DNA from: Gemmatimonadota bacterium
GTDB lineage: Bacteria; Latescibacterota; UBA2968; UBA8231
DNA: 55,754 nucleotides
Assembly (NCBI GenBank): GCA_009841115.1
Contig: VXML01000053.1
Span: forward strand, 1 to 55,754
Reading direction: 5' to 3'
Positions 23,495 through 33,404 of this stretch are shown piece after piece (within the stretch, counting starts at the first letter, position 1; each line of letters starts with the position of its first letter). The notes under the pieces are model-generated. The model searched no databases. It was given only the letters and a program-made list of their open reading frames with translations, and had not been told where the DNA came from. The position numbers and the translations under genes were made by a program.

Positions 23495-26140
23495 CTAGCG
23501 ATCGGTACCCAAGCCGGCGTACACCGTGATGAAGGAGAGTAGCTCGGACGAAGCTGGCGATCCGTCGAAGCTGTTGCGGATCCAGCGCGCGCCGACGTTG
23601 GTCGTCAGGGCATAGCCTAAGTACGCGGAGTCGTTGGCGACTTGGGCGGCGAGCACCCACGTGGTACCGTCGAGGAGGTAGCCCGAGGGCAGGGGGTCTG
23701 GGGCGGGGCGAAGATTGTTGAACAGCTCGCACTCGGCTCCGGCGATGAAGCTCATGTTGCGGTTGATGCTGCGCACGGCTTGCAGCGAGAAAATTTCCGT
23801 TAGCTCGCGGATTTTGAGCGCACTGGGCTGGGCTGGCACTCGGCTGTTGTAAAGCTGTTTCCACTTGGGCACCAAGGTCCAGCTACGGATGTGGGTGGAG
23901 TACTCGCCTTTGACCACGATGCCCAAGAAGCGCTGGTCGCGCAACTCGTTTTCCTGATCCCCTAATTGCTGATAGAATTCGTGTTTGACCTTGGCCGTCA
24001 AAGGCAGAAAGCGGTCGTAGTGTACTTCGAGGTACGTGGTGTTGATGAAGGCGTTGCGCGCAGGCAGGAGATCGCGGGTAAAGACCGAGCGGCCGCGCGT
24101 GCCGGGCAGGTCGCGCCACAGTAGCACATCGTCGGGAATGTCGTCTTTAACCCGGCGCGGATTGGCGATCAGCCACGCGCTGAAGTCCCTTGCGGGGAAT
24201 TCTTTTTTAGCGGTCAGCAGCATATAGGCGGCTTGGTTGTCCCGGGCTGTTTCCAGCAGGCTCTGGTCGAGATAGCCGACCATGAGGTTCATGCGGGGCA
24301 AAATTTCGACGGCTGCGTAGGTGTTGAATCCTCGGCGGCCCAGCTTGTAGGGATAATCGGCTTCCCCATCGTCTTCAAAGCGGTCGATGACGCCATTGCT
24401 GTTCATGTCCATGCCGAACAAAAACTCCGGTGGATCCACGTCAAAGCGCAGAAACGGTTCCTCGTAGTCGGGCTGGGTGTTGAAGTTGCGGTTGAAATCC
24501 GAGATGTCGTCGTTGTCCTCATCAATGCCCGGGAAAACCGCGGCGTCGGTCAGCAACTGCTGCCCCTGCCGCGTGTTGACGCGGCTGCCGAACGTGCGTC
24601 GCGTCCAGTCCGGTAGCTCGTCCTGATCGTCGTTGTCATCGACGAATTCGTACAGGTGCCGCTGCTCGTTGTCGTAAAACACCTCGCCCTCGGCGTTGGG
24701 GATGAAGGCGCGGGTGGAGTAATCGGCGTCGATGCTGAAAACCTCGGCGAAAAACGTGTAGGGATAGCTGCGCTTCTGCGCGGTCGCGTACATGGCTTGG
24801 GCTTCGTTGGTTGCTAGCGTCTGGTTTGTGGCCACGTTCTCGTTGGGAAAGCGGCGGTACTGAAAGTTGCGGACGAACTCGCCGCGGAAGTCAAAGCCCT
24901 GTAGGTCGGCAACGGCGAGGTCAAAGCCCAACATGCGGGTCCCGGTCGGCAGGCCGTAGCTGAATCGGTGAAATGCCTGATTCGAGCCGTCCTTGACGTT
25001 GCCGGCTGCGCGCAATACCGGCAGGAATACGGGCGTGCCGAGGTTGTTGGTTTGCTTGTTGGAGGTTACTTCGACCTTGTAGTCATTGGCCAGTACGAGG
25101 CCGATCTCAATGTGCTCGATCTCGCGGAAATCGTCGATGGCGTCTTCTGTGCTCGGGGAGAAGTCTTCGATGTTGTAAGTCAGGGTGATGACATCCGTGC
25201 CGCTGGCTACAATCGCGCCGCCGCGGCGAATGCCGCCCTCGACCACGGGAACGATGTCTCCGGTGTGCTCGACGCCATCGATGAAGATGCGCCAGCGCGA
25301 CAGCAGTGCGCCGCCCTCGCCGTCTTCGGGCGAATCGTCGGAAATGCGCACGACGATGGAGCGGACAAAGTCCGCGTTCATTGGGCCGCTGAGCAGGCCG
25401 TTGAGCGAGTTGTCGCCAAACGGCAGGTTGGAGTTGCGATGCGCGGCATTGACAAAGGTTGCACCGAGGGCGGCAAAATCCCCGACTTGCACCCGTCCCC
25501 TGGCGGCCATCAGGGTGGTGAAGGTATTGGCTTGGACGCCGCCGCCGACTTCACTGGAGGAAATTTCTCCAGTGTTGCTAACCCGCGATGACAGCATGGT
25601 CAGGGCGTACTTGTCGGTGGTAAGATCCCACTGAATGCCGTCGAAGCGCGGCTTGGAAAACGTCAGGGGGGTCAGGGTGGTGCGGATGCCGTCTCCCACC
25701 ATCAGGGCCGAGTAGAACTGCCCGGAATGGCTCGACGATACGAGCAGGTTGTTGAACCACGAACGAAAGCGCGGATTTTTGGTAATGATGCTGCCGTTGT
25801 CTTCTGGGTAGTCTTCGGTCCAGTCGTACACCAGCCAGCCTTGGGTGATGTAGTCGCCGTACACGTCGTAGAACGGCGAGCCTTCCAAGAAGACCTCGGT
25901 GTAGCGCTCGTAGTGGTCGCGGGCGTAGTTGGAGTATTGCTCTTGCCGCCAATCGTACAGCGAGTACAGCCGCTGCGGCAGGTACCACTTGCGCACCGAG
26001 GGCACGAGAGTCGCCGGAGAAACTTCAGTACCCGTGGTGTAATAGGGGTTGTCGTATGCGGTGGCGCGTTGGGCGTTGGCCTCTGGTGGCGGCGTCCATG
26101 CGAATAGGCAGATTAATAGTGTGAAGATTCGACGTCTCAC
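23495..26140 (-). CDS. Large exported presumed outer-membrane protein, last gene of the surface operon
   Basis: I start at GTG 26140 with GAGGGAG upstream (881 residues); it begins VRRRIFTLLICLFAWTPP, a signal peptide cleaved near ANA-QR. The body is rich in alternating hydrophobic and polar strands with aromatic ends, as in large beta-barrels, especially beyond residue about 640 (MNLMVGYLDQSLLE, VKHEFYQQLG). Acidic calcium-like loops occur: DVDPPEFLFGMDMNSNGVID and GIDEDNDDISD. I do not recognise a named family. The position at the end of an operon of three discoidin-FlgD proteins and a lipoprotein suggests it is the outer-membrane pore or anchor of a surface complex. Confidence 0.72.
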   Translation of the reverse strand: MRRRIFTLLICLFAWTPPPEANAQRATAYDNPYYTTGTEVSPATLVPSVRKWYLPQRLYSLYDWRQEQYSNYARDHYERYTEVFLEGSPFYDVYGDYITQGWLVYDWTEDYPEDNGSIITKNPRFRSWFNNLLVSSSHSGQFYSALMVGDGIRTTLTPLTFSKPRFDGIQWDLTTDKYALTMLSSRVSNTGEISSSEVGGGVQANTFTTLMAARGRVQVGDFAALGATFVNAAHRNSNLPFGDNSLNGLLSGPMNADFVRSIVVRISDDSPEDGEGGALLSRWRIFIDGVEHTGDIVPVVEGGIRRGGAIVASGTDVITLTYNIEDFSPSTEDAIDDFREIEHIEIGLVLANDYKVEVTSNKQTNNLGTPVFLPVLRAAGNVKDGSNQAFHRFSYGLPTGTRMLGFDLAVADLQGFDFRGEFVRNFQYRRFPNENVATNQTLATNEAQAMYATAQKRSYPYTFFAEVFSIDADYSTRAFIPNAEGEVFYDNEQRHLYEFVDDNDDQDELPDWTRRTFGSRVNTRQGQQLLTDAAVFPGIDEDNDDISDFNRNFNTQPDYEEPFLRFDVDPPEFLFGMDMNSNGVIDRFEDDGEADYPYKLGRRGFNTYAAVEILPRMNLMVGYLDQSLLETARDNQAAYMLLTAKKEFPARDFSAWLIANPRRVKDDIPDDVLLWRDLPGTRGRSVFTRDLLPARNAFINTTYLEVHYDRFLPLTAKVKHEFYQQLGDQENELRDQRFLGIVVKGEYSTHIRSWTLVPKWKQLYNSRVPAQPSALKIRELTEIFSLQAVRSINRNMSFIAGAECELFNNLRPAPDPLPSGYLLDGTTWVLAAQVANDSAYLGYALTTNVGARWIRNSFDGSPASSELLSFITVYAGLGTDR

Positions 26141-26154
26141 AGTGTACTCCCTCT

Positions 26155-28512
26155 TTAATAAACGACATGTACAAGCCGGTAAACGCGGTCGGCGCGGGCG
26201 TCTGCTTCTATGGCAATGCGCAGGACGTAGATGCCGGGCGGCACCGCACGACCGGCGCTCCGTCCGTCCCATACGTAGCGGACGCGCCGGCTTGGTGCGC
26301 CTTGGCTGGTCAGTTCGATCACGGGTCGGCCATCTAAGGTAAATACTTGTACTTGTGGTGCTTGCTCGGTCTTGACGACGGTGAAATTCAGTTCGCATTG
26401 ATCGTTGGTGCCATCGCCGTTGGGAGTTATCGAGCGGGTGTGCTCGACGTTGCGGATCAACGAGCTGCCAGCGACCGCCTCGGGCACGAAGACTATATCG
26501 GCACCGAACTCGGCGGGGACGACGCCTTGGAGATTATCTGCTGCGGTCGAGTTGAAAACAAACGCGTTAAATACCGTGGGGCTGTGGGACAGGCGTGCAG
26601 AAAAGGCGATGGCGACCGAATCCCGCCGGACCAGCGGCGGCGGCAGTTCCACCAAAAGCGAATCCCCCCGCAACAAGCCGGTGGCCGCAACCTCGGATCC
26701 GCCCACGGATGCGCTGATGAATGCGGCGTTGCGGCCTCCGCCGGGTGGGAGTAGGATGAGCGCGCGATCGAACCCGGCATCTCGACTGTTGAAGCCCGCC
26801 GGCGCGATGGTGTAGCGAAACGCCTGCAAAGTGTCCATGGCGGCTTCGCGGGGGAAGATGCGGCCCGTTAGCCCGGCCGTAATGACCGGCGGATTGGCCA
26901 CAAACGCGAGGGAGCGCAGGGTGGGAAAAACCGAGGGATCGTCGCTGATGAGCCGCACTCGCGCCCGCAGCCACTGCCGCGGCGACGGCGAGAGGAATGC
27001 CTGACCGGAGAACCGGTGGGGTTGGCTATACGCGCTCCAAGTGTCGTCGCGCACCCGTTCCTCGACGATGTCGCCGCGATTGCGAGACTTGGCCGACTCG
27101 TAGGCTTGTTTGGTCACTTCTTTGCCGTTGGCGAGGAAGTAGCGCGTGAGGGTCTGGAAGCCATTGCCGGTCTGGGTTTCCACTTCGATGCGCGTTCCGG
27201 GCGGCAGGTCGGCGTCCCATTCGACGAAGCGCATGCTGCGGGCACCGCCGAGGGAAATGTCTTCGGACTCGAGCTCGATTTGCACGGGATAGCCCTCGCT
27301 GTGGAAGACGAAGAGTTGGGCGGCGCGGTGGAACTGCTGCGGCCGCGTCACGCGCCACAACAGCAGCCGCAGTGCGCGCGGCTCGAACTGGAAGTCGAAC
27401 AAGTAGCGGCCGGAGTTGGCCACGGACGACAGCAAGTCGTAGTGGAAAGGGCCTTCAACTACTGGATCGGCGCTGTTGCTGGGGGTGCCATCGGAGGCGA
27501 AGAAATCGAAACTGGGCCAACTGCCCTGTTTGTCGCGCTGGAAGCCGTAGAGGAACGGGCCGCGACCGGAGACGATCGGCAGCCAAATGATGCGATCGAC
27601 GCGAAAGACGTTGCCGAAATCGATGACGGACCAGACGCCTGAATCGCGCCAGTTGCCCTTGTCTGAGCCCTCGATATTCCACCCGCGAAATCCCACGTCT
27701 TGGTCGATGAGGGCCTCGGCCCCGCTGCCCTTGCCGCAGCCCGGGCAGTCACGGTGCTTGGACGTCCACGTCCGGCCTCCCCAATGCTCGGTGCGATCCT
27801 CGACCTGCACCATGGAGGAGAGGTTGAAGCCAATACCGTCCACCTCTATTTCGGCGAGCGCGGCATCGGGTGTTGCACCGGCTGCTTCAAAGCGCACGAA
27901 GCGCACGATGTCGAAGTCGAGGACCTCGTCTGTGCTCAGGTACTCGCCCGTGGCCGAGGCGAGGCCGGTTGTCTTGAGGTCGAACTCGACTAGGGATTCG
28001 GTGTTGTTGTTGATCGGCCGGCCCAATCGGCGATAGACGATGCGCTTGGCCCGGCCGCCGAAGACCGGAATGCCTGGGCTGACGTACACTGAGAAAAAGT
28101 TAAAGGGCTTGGCCCCCTCGCGGTTGGGAAAGCGAACGCGCACCTTGTCGGCGACTACGGAGCGCCCCAAGTCCAGCTCTAACCACCACGACTGCACTGG
28201 GGTGTCCGGGTCGGGTTTCCACCAAGTGTTTGGGTCTTGGTCGCCGGCTAGGTCGGCCTGCTGCTGGTTGGACGGCGTGCGCGCAAAGCGCCGCCCGTAT
28301 TCGCCGATGGACTGGCCGGAAAACTCGCGGGCGTTGGCCACTGCGTTGAACCGCTGGTCGAAGCGCTTCACTTCAATGCCCTGCGACCGAACTTCCACTA
28401 GCCCCTGCGGATAGGCCCAAGAAGCAAAGTCGGACCCGGCAAAGCGCAGGTTTTGGCTGCTCGCTGCGGCGGCGAATAGGAGGAAAGTAACTGCTAGTTG
28501 TAGAGTTTTCAT
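26155..28512 (-). CDS. Secreted discoidin-like protein with C-terminal FlgD-like domain (paralogue C)
   Basis: I start at ATG 28512 with GAGGGCG upstream (785 residues); a signal peptide ends near SSQ-NL. Two jelly-roll, discoidin-like regions are visible: one at about 70-230 (DQDPNTWWKPDPDTPVQSWW, LDLGRSVVADKVRVRFPNR) and one at about 270-420 with WRDSGVWSVIDFG. A Cys pair, CPGCG, lies near residue 262. The end is a FlgD-like Ig domain with TPNGDGTNDQCEL, YVWDGRSAGR and a final VHVVY. It is a probable carbohydrate or surface ligand binder. It shares architecture with the genes at 28574 and 30628, and the last stop lies 14 bp before the next gene. Confidence 0.8.
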   Translation of the reverse strand: MKTLQLAVTFLLFAAAASSQNLRFAGSDFASWAYPQGLVEVRSQGIEVKRFDQRFNAVANAREFSGQSIGEYGRRFARTPSNQQQADLAGDQDPNTWWKPDPDTPVQSWWLELDLGRSVVADKVRVRFPNREGAKPFNFFSVYVSPGIPVFGGRAKRIVYRRLGRPINNNTESLVEFDLKTTGLASATGEYLSTDEVLDFDIVRFVRFEAAGATPDAALAEIEVDGIGFNLSSMVQVEDRTEHWGGRTWTSKHRDCPGCGKGSGAEALIDQDVGFRGWNIEGSDKGNWRDSGVWSVIDFGNVFRVDRIIWLPIVSGRGPFLYGFQRDKQGSWPSFDFFASDGTPSNSADPVVEGPFHYDLLSSVANSGRYLFDFQFEPRALRLLLWRVTRPQQFHRAAQLFVFHSEGYPVQIELESEDISLGGARSMRFVEWDADLPPGTRIEVETQTGNGFQTLTRYFLANGKEVTKQAYESAKSRNRGDIVEERVRDDTWSAYSQPHRFSGQAFLSPSPRQWLRARVRLISDDPSVFPTLRSLAFVANPPVITAGLTGRIFPREAAMDTLQAFRYTIAPAGFNSRDAGFDRALILLPPGGGRNAAFISASVGGSEVAATGLLRGDSLLVELPPPLVRRDSVAIAFSARLSHSPTVFNAFVFNSTAADNLQGVVPAEFGADIVFVPEAVAGSSLIRNVEHTRSITPNGDGTNDQCELNFTVVKTEQAPQVQVFTLDGRPVIELTSQGAPSRRVRYVWDGRSAGRAVPPGIYVLRIAIEADARADRVYRLVHVVY

Positions 28513-28538
28513 GTCGCCCTCATTGGCATGTGACAACC

Positions 28539-28572
28539 AATTCGCAATTCCTAATTCCTAATTCGTAATTCC
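28539..28572. repeat. Short AATTC spacer repeat
   Basis: A run of near-identical 7-8 bp units, AATTCGCA, ATTCCTA, ATTCCTA, ATTCGTA, fills the gap between paralogues B and C. Simple AT-rich spacer repeats of this type can mark slippage; no function is implied. Confidence 0.8.
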
Positions 28573-28573
28573 A

Positions 28574-30631
28574 TCAGTACGCGATCCCGACCGCTGCCAC
28601 GCGGGTGAACGTGCCGCGATCGACCTCGACCGCGACGCGGATTAGGTACAGCCCTGGGGGCACGAGCTTCCCCTGCTCGTCGCGCGCATCCCATTGCAGC
28701 GCGTACGGCCCGGCAGCCGCTTGCGCGTCCAAAATTGCGGCGCAGCGGCGACCACTCAGGTCGTGCACCTCCACTCGCAACGCGCCCCCAGCGATGCCGA
28801 ATAAGTCAAAGCCAATGGCGACTTGCTCATTGACCCCATCGCTGTTGGGCGTGGCCACGGGCGCAGACAGTCCAATCGCCCCGAGAATACCGAGGGCTTC
28901 ATTGCTGGATACTACTTGGATGCTGTTGCTGGCCACGTCGGCGTGGGCGTCTCCCGCTTCGATGGACTGCGGCAAGCTAGCGGCCGAAGTGTTAAACAGG
29001 CGGCTAGCCAAAAAGACCGATGGCTGGAAAACCGCGCTTTGAAAGCGCACGCGAAACGCCTTGTCCTCTTGGAACGCCGTGGGAAAGGTGAAGCGCAATT
29101 GCTCGTCGCTGGCGGCGAGGGAAAAATCCTCGCCCTCAGTTGCTGGCTGGTCGTCGATGGTCAGGTCGAGGAAGCGGGTGGCTGGAGGAACCTCTAACTC
29201 GATGCCATCGAATCCCGCGCGGTCGGTTGTACCGGCCTCTGTGCGAATGTGATAGGCAAAGCGCTGGGCGACCCCGAGGGGCACCTCGACGGCACCGTCC
29301 GCACCGGCGCGCCCGTCAAGGGCAATTTCTGCCAGCGCGCGGTCGGCCAACAGCGGCGAGAGCTCAAAAGCCAAGCTGTCGAGTACGCCAAAGGTTAGCG
29401 GGTCTTCGGTGGTGATGGTAAAGCGAAACTGGAGGAACTCGGCCCCGTCAGAGGAGCGAATCTCGTCGCCCGACGCTTGGTAATTGACCGACCAGTTGTT
29501 CCAGTTTTCGATGTCGTCATCGCGCTTGGCGCGGAAGCCGGCGATTCCCTCGGAAAATCGCTCTACTATGCGCGGCGAGTCGAAATAGGTGTCCTCATCT
29601 ACTTCCAGCAGGCGGCCGAGGTCGTCGAAGATGAAGTACGTCTTGGGATTGTCGTCGAAGCCAGCGCGGGTCTGCAAGTTTAGCTGCACTGGTGCGGAGG
29701 GATCGGCGGTGATTGCGCCGGAAGGCAACAGGCGATAGCGAGTGAATTGCCACGTGACTCGTCCCAAGCTCACGGCTTGGCCGAAAGAATGGGGCGCGGA
29801 GATGTAGCGGGTCTCTTGGGGGTAGCCGCGGCCAAAGACTTCGATTTCGGCCAGCAAGGTGGTGGTAGAGACTTCGCCGAACTTGAAGCGGAGAAAGCGA
29901 GTAAAGCGCAGGTCGGTTGCGAGGGAAACGACGCTGGTGTTGTTGGCAAAGGTGCTGGCGAGAATCTCGTCGAGGGGATGGTACCCTGACGATCCGGTTG
30001 ACGTGGTCTCGTCTTCAAAGATCAGCCATTCGACCGGCACGTTGGTCCGGCTGACTTCGTAAGCGCGGGCGAACAGCTCGCGCTGCCGCTGATTGTCGCT
30101 GGTCAGCCCGGTCTGCGGCGGAAAGAATACGATGCTGTCAACGGGCACAGGCACGCCGAGGTCGAGGGTGATGAACTGTACGCTGTTGGGGCGGCCATCG
30201 GCCCGCGCCCGGTGGGTAAAGCTCGCGGTTAGCTCATCGCCGTCGACTAGCCCGCGCATGACCTCTGGGGCGAGGGCATTGGTGCCGCCCCCCAGCCACA
30301 GGCGCGGGTGCCACCCGACCTCTAGGGTATCGGCCTCGATTTGGCGCGGTCCCTTGTGCAAGCTCCAGCGATAGCCAAAGAGATTGCGCTGGGTCGTGGC
30401 AATGCCGGTGCGCACGAGTTGGCGAGTGACTGTGTGGCCTAGGGGAATGGCCCGCGGCTGAATCGCTCCGGCGTGCACAGAGTCGTCGAGGGCGATCCAG
30501 CGCTCCGCGGCCGCAGCCCACGGCTCGCCGCTCGTGCCTCCGACGACCCAAGCCGAGGGCGTCTGCGCTGCCACCGGGCTGCTGCTGATGAGGAGCAGCA
30601 CCAGCCACCGCATGTTGCTCAGCGCGGTCAA
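28574..30631 (-). CDS. Secreted discoidin-like protein with C-terminal FlgD-like domain (paralogue B)
   Basis: 685 residues from a TTG at 30631 that overlaps the upstream TGA by 4 bp; ATG 30613 is an alternative and gives a neater signal peptide (MRWLVLLLISSSPVAAQ). A discoidin-like region at about 100-270 holds VDGDELTASF, LDLGVPVPVDSIVFFPPQTG and FTRFLRFKFGEV. A middle section has repeated beta-sandwich traits, then the FlgD-like end shows APVATPNSDGVNEQVAI, LQWDARDEQGK and a final VGIAY. The ribosome site AGGGG precedes the TTG. It is co-transcribed and probably co-translated with paralogue A. Surface binding is inferred. Confidence 0.8.
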   Translation of the reverse strand: MTALSNMRWLVLLLISSSPVAAQTPSAWVVGGTSGEPWAAAAERWIALDDSVHAGAIQPRAIPLGHTVTRQLVRTGIATTQRNLFGYRWSLHKGPRQIEADTLEVGWHPRLWLGGGTNALAPEVMRGLVDGDELTASFTHRARADGRPNSVQFITLDLGVPVPVDSIVFFPPQTGLTSDNQRQRELFARAYEVSRTNVPVEWLIFEDETTSTGSSGYHPLDEILASTFANNTSVVSLATDLRFTRFLRFKFGEVSTTTLLAEIEVFGRGYPQETRYISAPHSFGQAVSLGRVTWQFTRYRLLPSGAITADPSAPVQLNLQTRAGFDDNPKTYFIFDDLGRLLEVDEDTYFDSPRIVERFSEGIAGFRAKRDDDIENWNNWSVNYQASGDEIRSSDGAEFLQFRFTITTEDPLTFGVLDSLAFELSPLLADRALAEIALDGRAGADGAVEVPLGVAQRFAYHIRTEAGTTDRAGFDGIELEVPPATRFLDLTIDDQPATEGEDFSLAASDEQLRFTFPTAFQEDKAFRVRFQSAVFQPSVFLASRLFNTSAASLPQSIEAGDAHADVASNSIQVVSSNEALGILGAIGLSAPVATPNSDGVNEQVAIGFDLFGIAGGALRVEVHDLSGRRCAAILDAQAAAGPYALQWDARDEQGKLVPPGLYLIRVAVEVDRGTFTRVAAVGIAY

Positions 30632-32613
30632 TAGGCCACCCCTATCGGCTCTACGGCGGCAAACACGTCGAAGTCAGCCTCCACGCCGACGCGGCAGAGG
30701 TACAGGCCTGGGGCTACTAGCGCGCCATAGTCGTTGCGACCGTCCCAAGTTTCCGCGTAAAAACCGGCGGGCCGCGGCTGGGAGACTAGCTGGCGCACCC
30801 GGCGTCCGCTGAGGTCGAAAATCTCGACTGCCACGGCTGTATCTGCGGCGAACTGGGACAACACGAGGTCAATTTCGACGGCATCGTTGCGGCCATCCCC
30901 GTTGGGCGAGATGATGGCCGTTGAAAGCGCTAGTTGCAGCTCGGGCTGCGCCTGAGTTACAAAGGCGTTGGTGGCGTTGGTGCCCACTAATTCGCTGGCA
31001 TTGCCCGGGGCAATGGGATGCGGCGGAACGCTCCCCGCGCCTAAGAGATAGGCGTTGATCGGGGTGTTGTGCACCAACAGCCGCAGGCGGAAGGTGATCC
31101 GCAGGGGCTGGTTGTTGTCCGCGGCGACGGGCGCAAAGAAAAGGTCGAAGCCGCTCTCAGTTGCCGCCCATTCAAAGTCTTCTACCGCTGCGAGGGGATC
31201 GCCCATTTGCAGGGTCTCGAATACCGGCGGTGGAAACGCCTCGATGCGGACGCCGCGATACCCGGCTACGTCCTCTGCGAACTCGGTGCGGATGTCGTAG
31301 GTAAAGGTCGTGTCAATGCCCCCTGCGACTTCAAGCAGGCCGCTGGCGGGAAAGGGATCGGTGGCGAGAGCCACCTCGCCGACGGCCTCGCTGACTAGCC
31401 CGGGCGAAAACTCCACCTGAAAGGTGTCGATGCGCACGGCATTTTCAGCGTCGCCGTCGAAGAAGATGCGGAACTGCATGAATTCCCTCGGACTGGGCAG
31501 CTCTATGGGCACTTCGATTGTGCCGGTGCCGGTGATGTGCGTGCTCGGCGACCACGCGCTCCAGTTGTTCACGTCGTCGCGAATGTCGCCTTTGACGAAA
31601 TCGCGCACTGGCCCTTGCTCCTCGATCGGCAGCGTGAGATAGTCGGCCCGGTCCAGCTCTTCTAACAGCTCGCCGGTGTCTGGGTCTTGGCGGTACAGGG
31701 AGCGCCTCGGTAAGTTGGTGTTGTATTCGGCTGCGGACACTTCCTCCTGACGACCGGTGTCGCGGTCGCGGCGAAAGTACGCCAGCGGGCTGTCGTCGGC
31801 CCCGGTCCGCATCTGGATGGCCGCGCTGGCCGCCCCGGTTCCAAGTTGCGTGGCGTGTACGCGCAAGCGGCCGTAGTTGACCGGGCCGCCAAAGGAGTGC
31901 AGCACCGACACGTAGCTGGCGACCGGCACAAAGCCCTGCCCGTAGATTTCAAACTCCGCGATGTTGAACACTGTTTTCGACAGCACGAGTAGCTGGAGGA
32001 AGCGGCCCTGCAAGGGGGCAAATTCGATATCGACGGTGGATTCGCGGTTGACTTCTACTCGCCGCAAAACCTCGTATTGCGGCCGGTTGATGTCGTTGAA
32101 GTTTTCGCCGTCGTTGACCCGCAGTTCAAAGGCTTTGACAAAGGCGTCGTCGTTGGGAGCGGGAAAGAAGCGAATGCGGTTGACCGGGAAGGGTGCGCCC
32201 AAATCCCAGAAGAACGTCGCCCCGGCTTGGCTCTGCGCGGTCTTGAACACGCCCGACGAGGAGGTCGCCGGATCGCCGTCGATCAGGTCGAGGGGGCCGG
32301 AGATTTGGTTGAAGAAGCCGTCGTTGGACCACGCTCGGGGCTGGCCGCCGAGGATGAAGTCGCGGGGCTGGCCATTGAGAAAGCGCTGGCCCGAAGCGCG
32401 GAGCAGCTCGATGAGGTTTTCGCCGGCTTGGAGCTTTAGGGGCTGTAGGGCACCATCGACGTCCAGCGCGCCGATTTGCGTCTCGGCCTGCGAGACCCAC
32501 GTAAGCCCCCCCTTGCCGATGTGCCACACCTCAATTTGCGCATCGCTTGGCGCTAGCCCTCCAAGCACCGCTAGGAAGATGCCGACGAGGGATCTGGGCG
32601 CGGGGGCGGTCAT
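30628..32613 (-). CDS. Secreted discoidin-like protein with C-terminal FlgD-like domain (paralogue A)
   Basis: 661 residues from ATG 32613, which shares a base with the lipoprotein stop (TGATG). The signal peptide ends near SDA-QI. The discoidin-like region (about 80-230) has LIDGDPATSSSG, WDLGAPFPVNRIRFFPA and FLQLLVLSKTVFNIAEFEIY. A second sandwich, DVNNWSAWSPSTHITG, follows. The end is FlgD-like: ISPNGDGRNDAVEI, WDGRNDYGALVAPGLY and final IGVAY. The three paralogues are clearly related in order and motifs but diverged in sequence, so the duplication is old. It may bind glycans or form a surface fibre or patch. Confidence 0.8.
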   Translation of the reverse strand: MTAPAPRSLVGIFLAVLGGLAPSDAQIEVWHIGKGGLTWVSQAETQIGALDVDGALQPLKLQAGENLIELLRASGQRFLNGQPRDFILGGQPRAWSNDGFFNQISGPLDLIDGDPATSSSGVFKTAQSQAGATFFWDLGAPFPVNRIRFFPAPNDDAFVKAFELRVNDGENFNDINRPQYEVLRRVEVNRESTVDIEFAPLQGRFLQLLVLSKTVFNIAEFEIYGQGFVPVASYVSVLHSFGGPVNYGRLRVHATQLGTGAASAAIQMRTGADDSPLAYFRRDRDTGRQEEVSAAEYNTNLPRRSLYRQDPDTGELLEELDRADYLTLPIEEQGPVRDFVKGDIRDDVNNWSAWSPSTHITGTGTIEVPIELPSPREFMQFRIFFDGDAENAVRIDTFQVEFSPGLVSEAVGEVALATDPFPASGLLEVAGGIDTTFTYDIRTEFAEDVAGYRGVRIEAFPPPVFETLQMGDPLAAVEDFEWAATESGFDLFFAPVAADNNQPLRITFRLRLLVHNTPINAYLLGAGSVPPHPIAPGNASELVGTNATNAFVTQAQPELQLALSTAIISPNGDGRNDAVEIDLVLSQFAADTAVAVEIFDLSGRRVRQLVSQPRPAGFYAETWDGRNDYGALVAPGLYLCRVGVEADFDVFAAVEPIGVAY

Positions 32614-33326
32614 CAGTTGATCCGCGCCGCGGCCGAGGGATCATACCCTTGCAAGGTGTCGCGCTGGAAGGAAAAACTCAGGTCAATCGCCTCTACGGGG
32701 TCGTCGGCGTAGTCGAAGCGCAAGACGATGTTCTCGATATGTACTTGGATCGCCCGGACATCGTCGTCGAGGACGGGAAAGACCAAATACCCCTGTTCTT
32801 CGTTGCCGCTGAATACTAGGGCACCGCTGTACATCGTCCGCTTGAGCGCGTCTGTGCGGGCTTGAAAGGTTTTGCGCCCTTGGCCCGTACGGCCCAGCCA
32901 AAACGAGCGAAAATACTGGTATAATTCGGCGTAGCTCAGCGCCGCGTACTGTCGAGTGTTGGCCGCGGTAATGTGCGCGTTGAGCGGGTCGATTTTGACC
33001 TTGGGAAATTGATAGTTGTTGACCTTGAGCCGAAAGACGGTAAAGCGCGGCGGCGTCCACTCGTCGCCCGGGGCCGTCCACTCACCAAAGGTATAGGGGT
33101 TGTGGGACAGGTCTGGCCCGGGGGCGAGGCGGTTTAATTCCGCGTCCGTCATGGGCTTGAGCTCAATCGACAGGCGGTCGAGGGCGTAGGTGATGGAGCC
33201 GTCGTCGTTGACGGTCATGCCCTCGGCTTGACGGCTGGCGGGCTGGAGCGGCGTGTGAAAGTAGCGACCGCAAGCCATCGCCAGCAGGGCCAACAGTAAA
33301 GACCAAGCCCATAGCCGTTTATGCAC
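32613..33326 (-). CDS. Lipoprotein of the surface operon
   Basis: I start at GTG 33326 (237 residues) because it yields a compact lipoprotein signal, HKRLWAWSLLLALLAMACG, with LAMAC as the lipobox; GGGGG lies upstream. The mature part has DGSITYALDRLSIELKPMTD, WTPPRFTVFRLKVNNYQFPK, and a C-terminal beta-rich half ending SFQRDTLQGYDPSAAARIN. No named family recognised. The stop shares a base with the ATG of the first discoidin-FlgD paralogue, so these two are translationally coupled. It may anchor the secreted paralogues to a membrane. Confidence 0.8.
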   Translation of the reverse strand: MHKRLWAWSLLLALLAMACGRYFHTPLQPASRQAEGMTVNDDGSITYALDRLSIELKPMTDAELNRLAPGPDLSHNPYTFGEWTAPGDEWTPPRFTVFRLKVNNYQFPKVKIDPLNAHITAANTRQYAALSYAELYQYFRSFWLGRTGQGRKTFQARTDALKRTMYSGALVFSGNEEQGYLVFPVLDDDVRAIQVHIENIVLRFDYADDPVEAIDLSFSFQRDTLQGYDPSAAARIN

Positions 33327-33348
33327 GGTGGAACCCCCAAAAAATAAT

Positions 33349-33376
33349 GTAGGGGCGACCAATCGGTCGCCCCTAC
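33349..33376. repeat. REP-like palindrome
   Basis: Arms GTAGGGGCGACC (33349-33360) and GGTCGCCCCTAC (33365-33376) flank AATC. It lies between the CBM9-like gene and the lipoprotein gene. A smaller palindrome CGACCGGTCG follows. In the minus-strand transcript it would form a strong hairpin, and could attenuate or protect the message inside the operon. Confidence 0.8.
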
Positions 33377-33404
33377 GATTAACGACCGGTCGGTCGCCTT
33401 GTGG

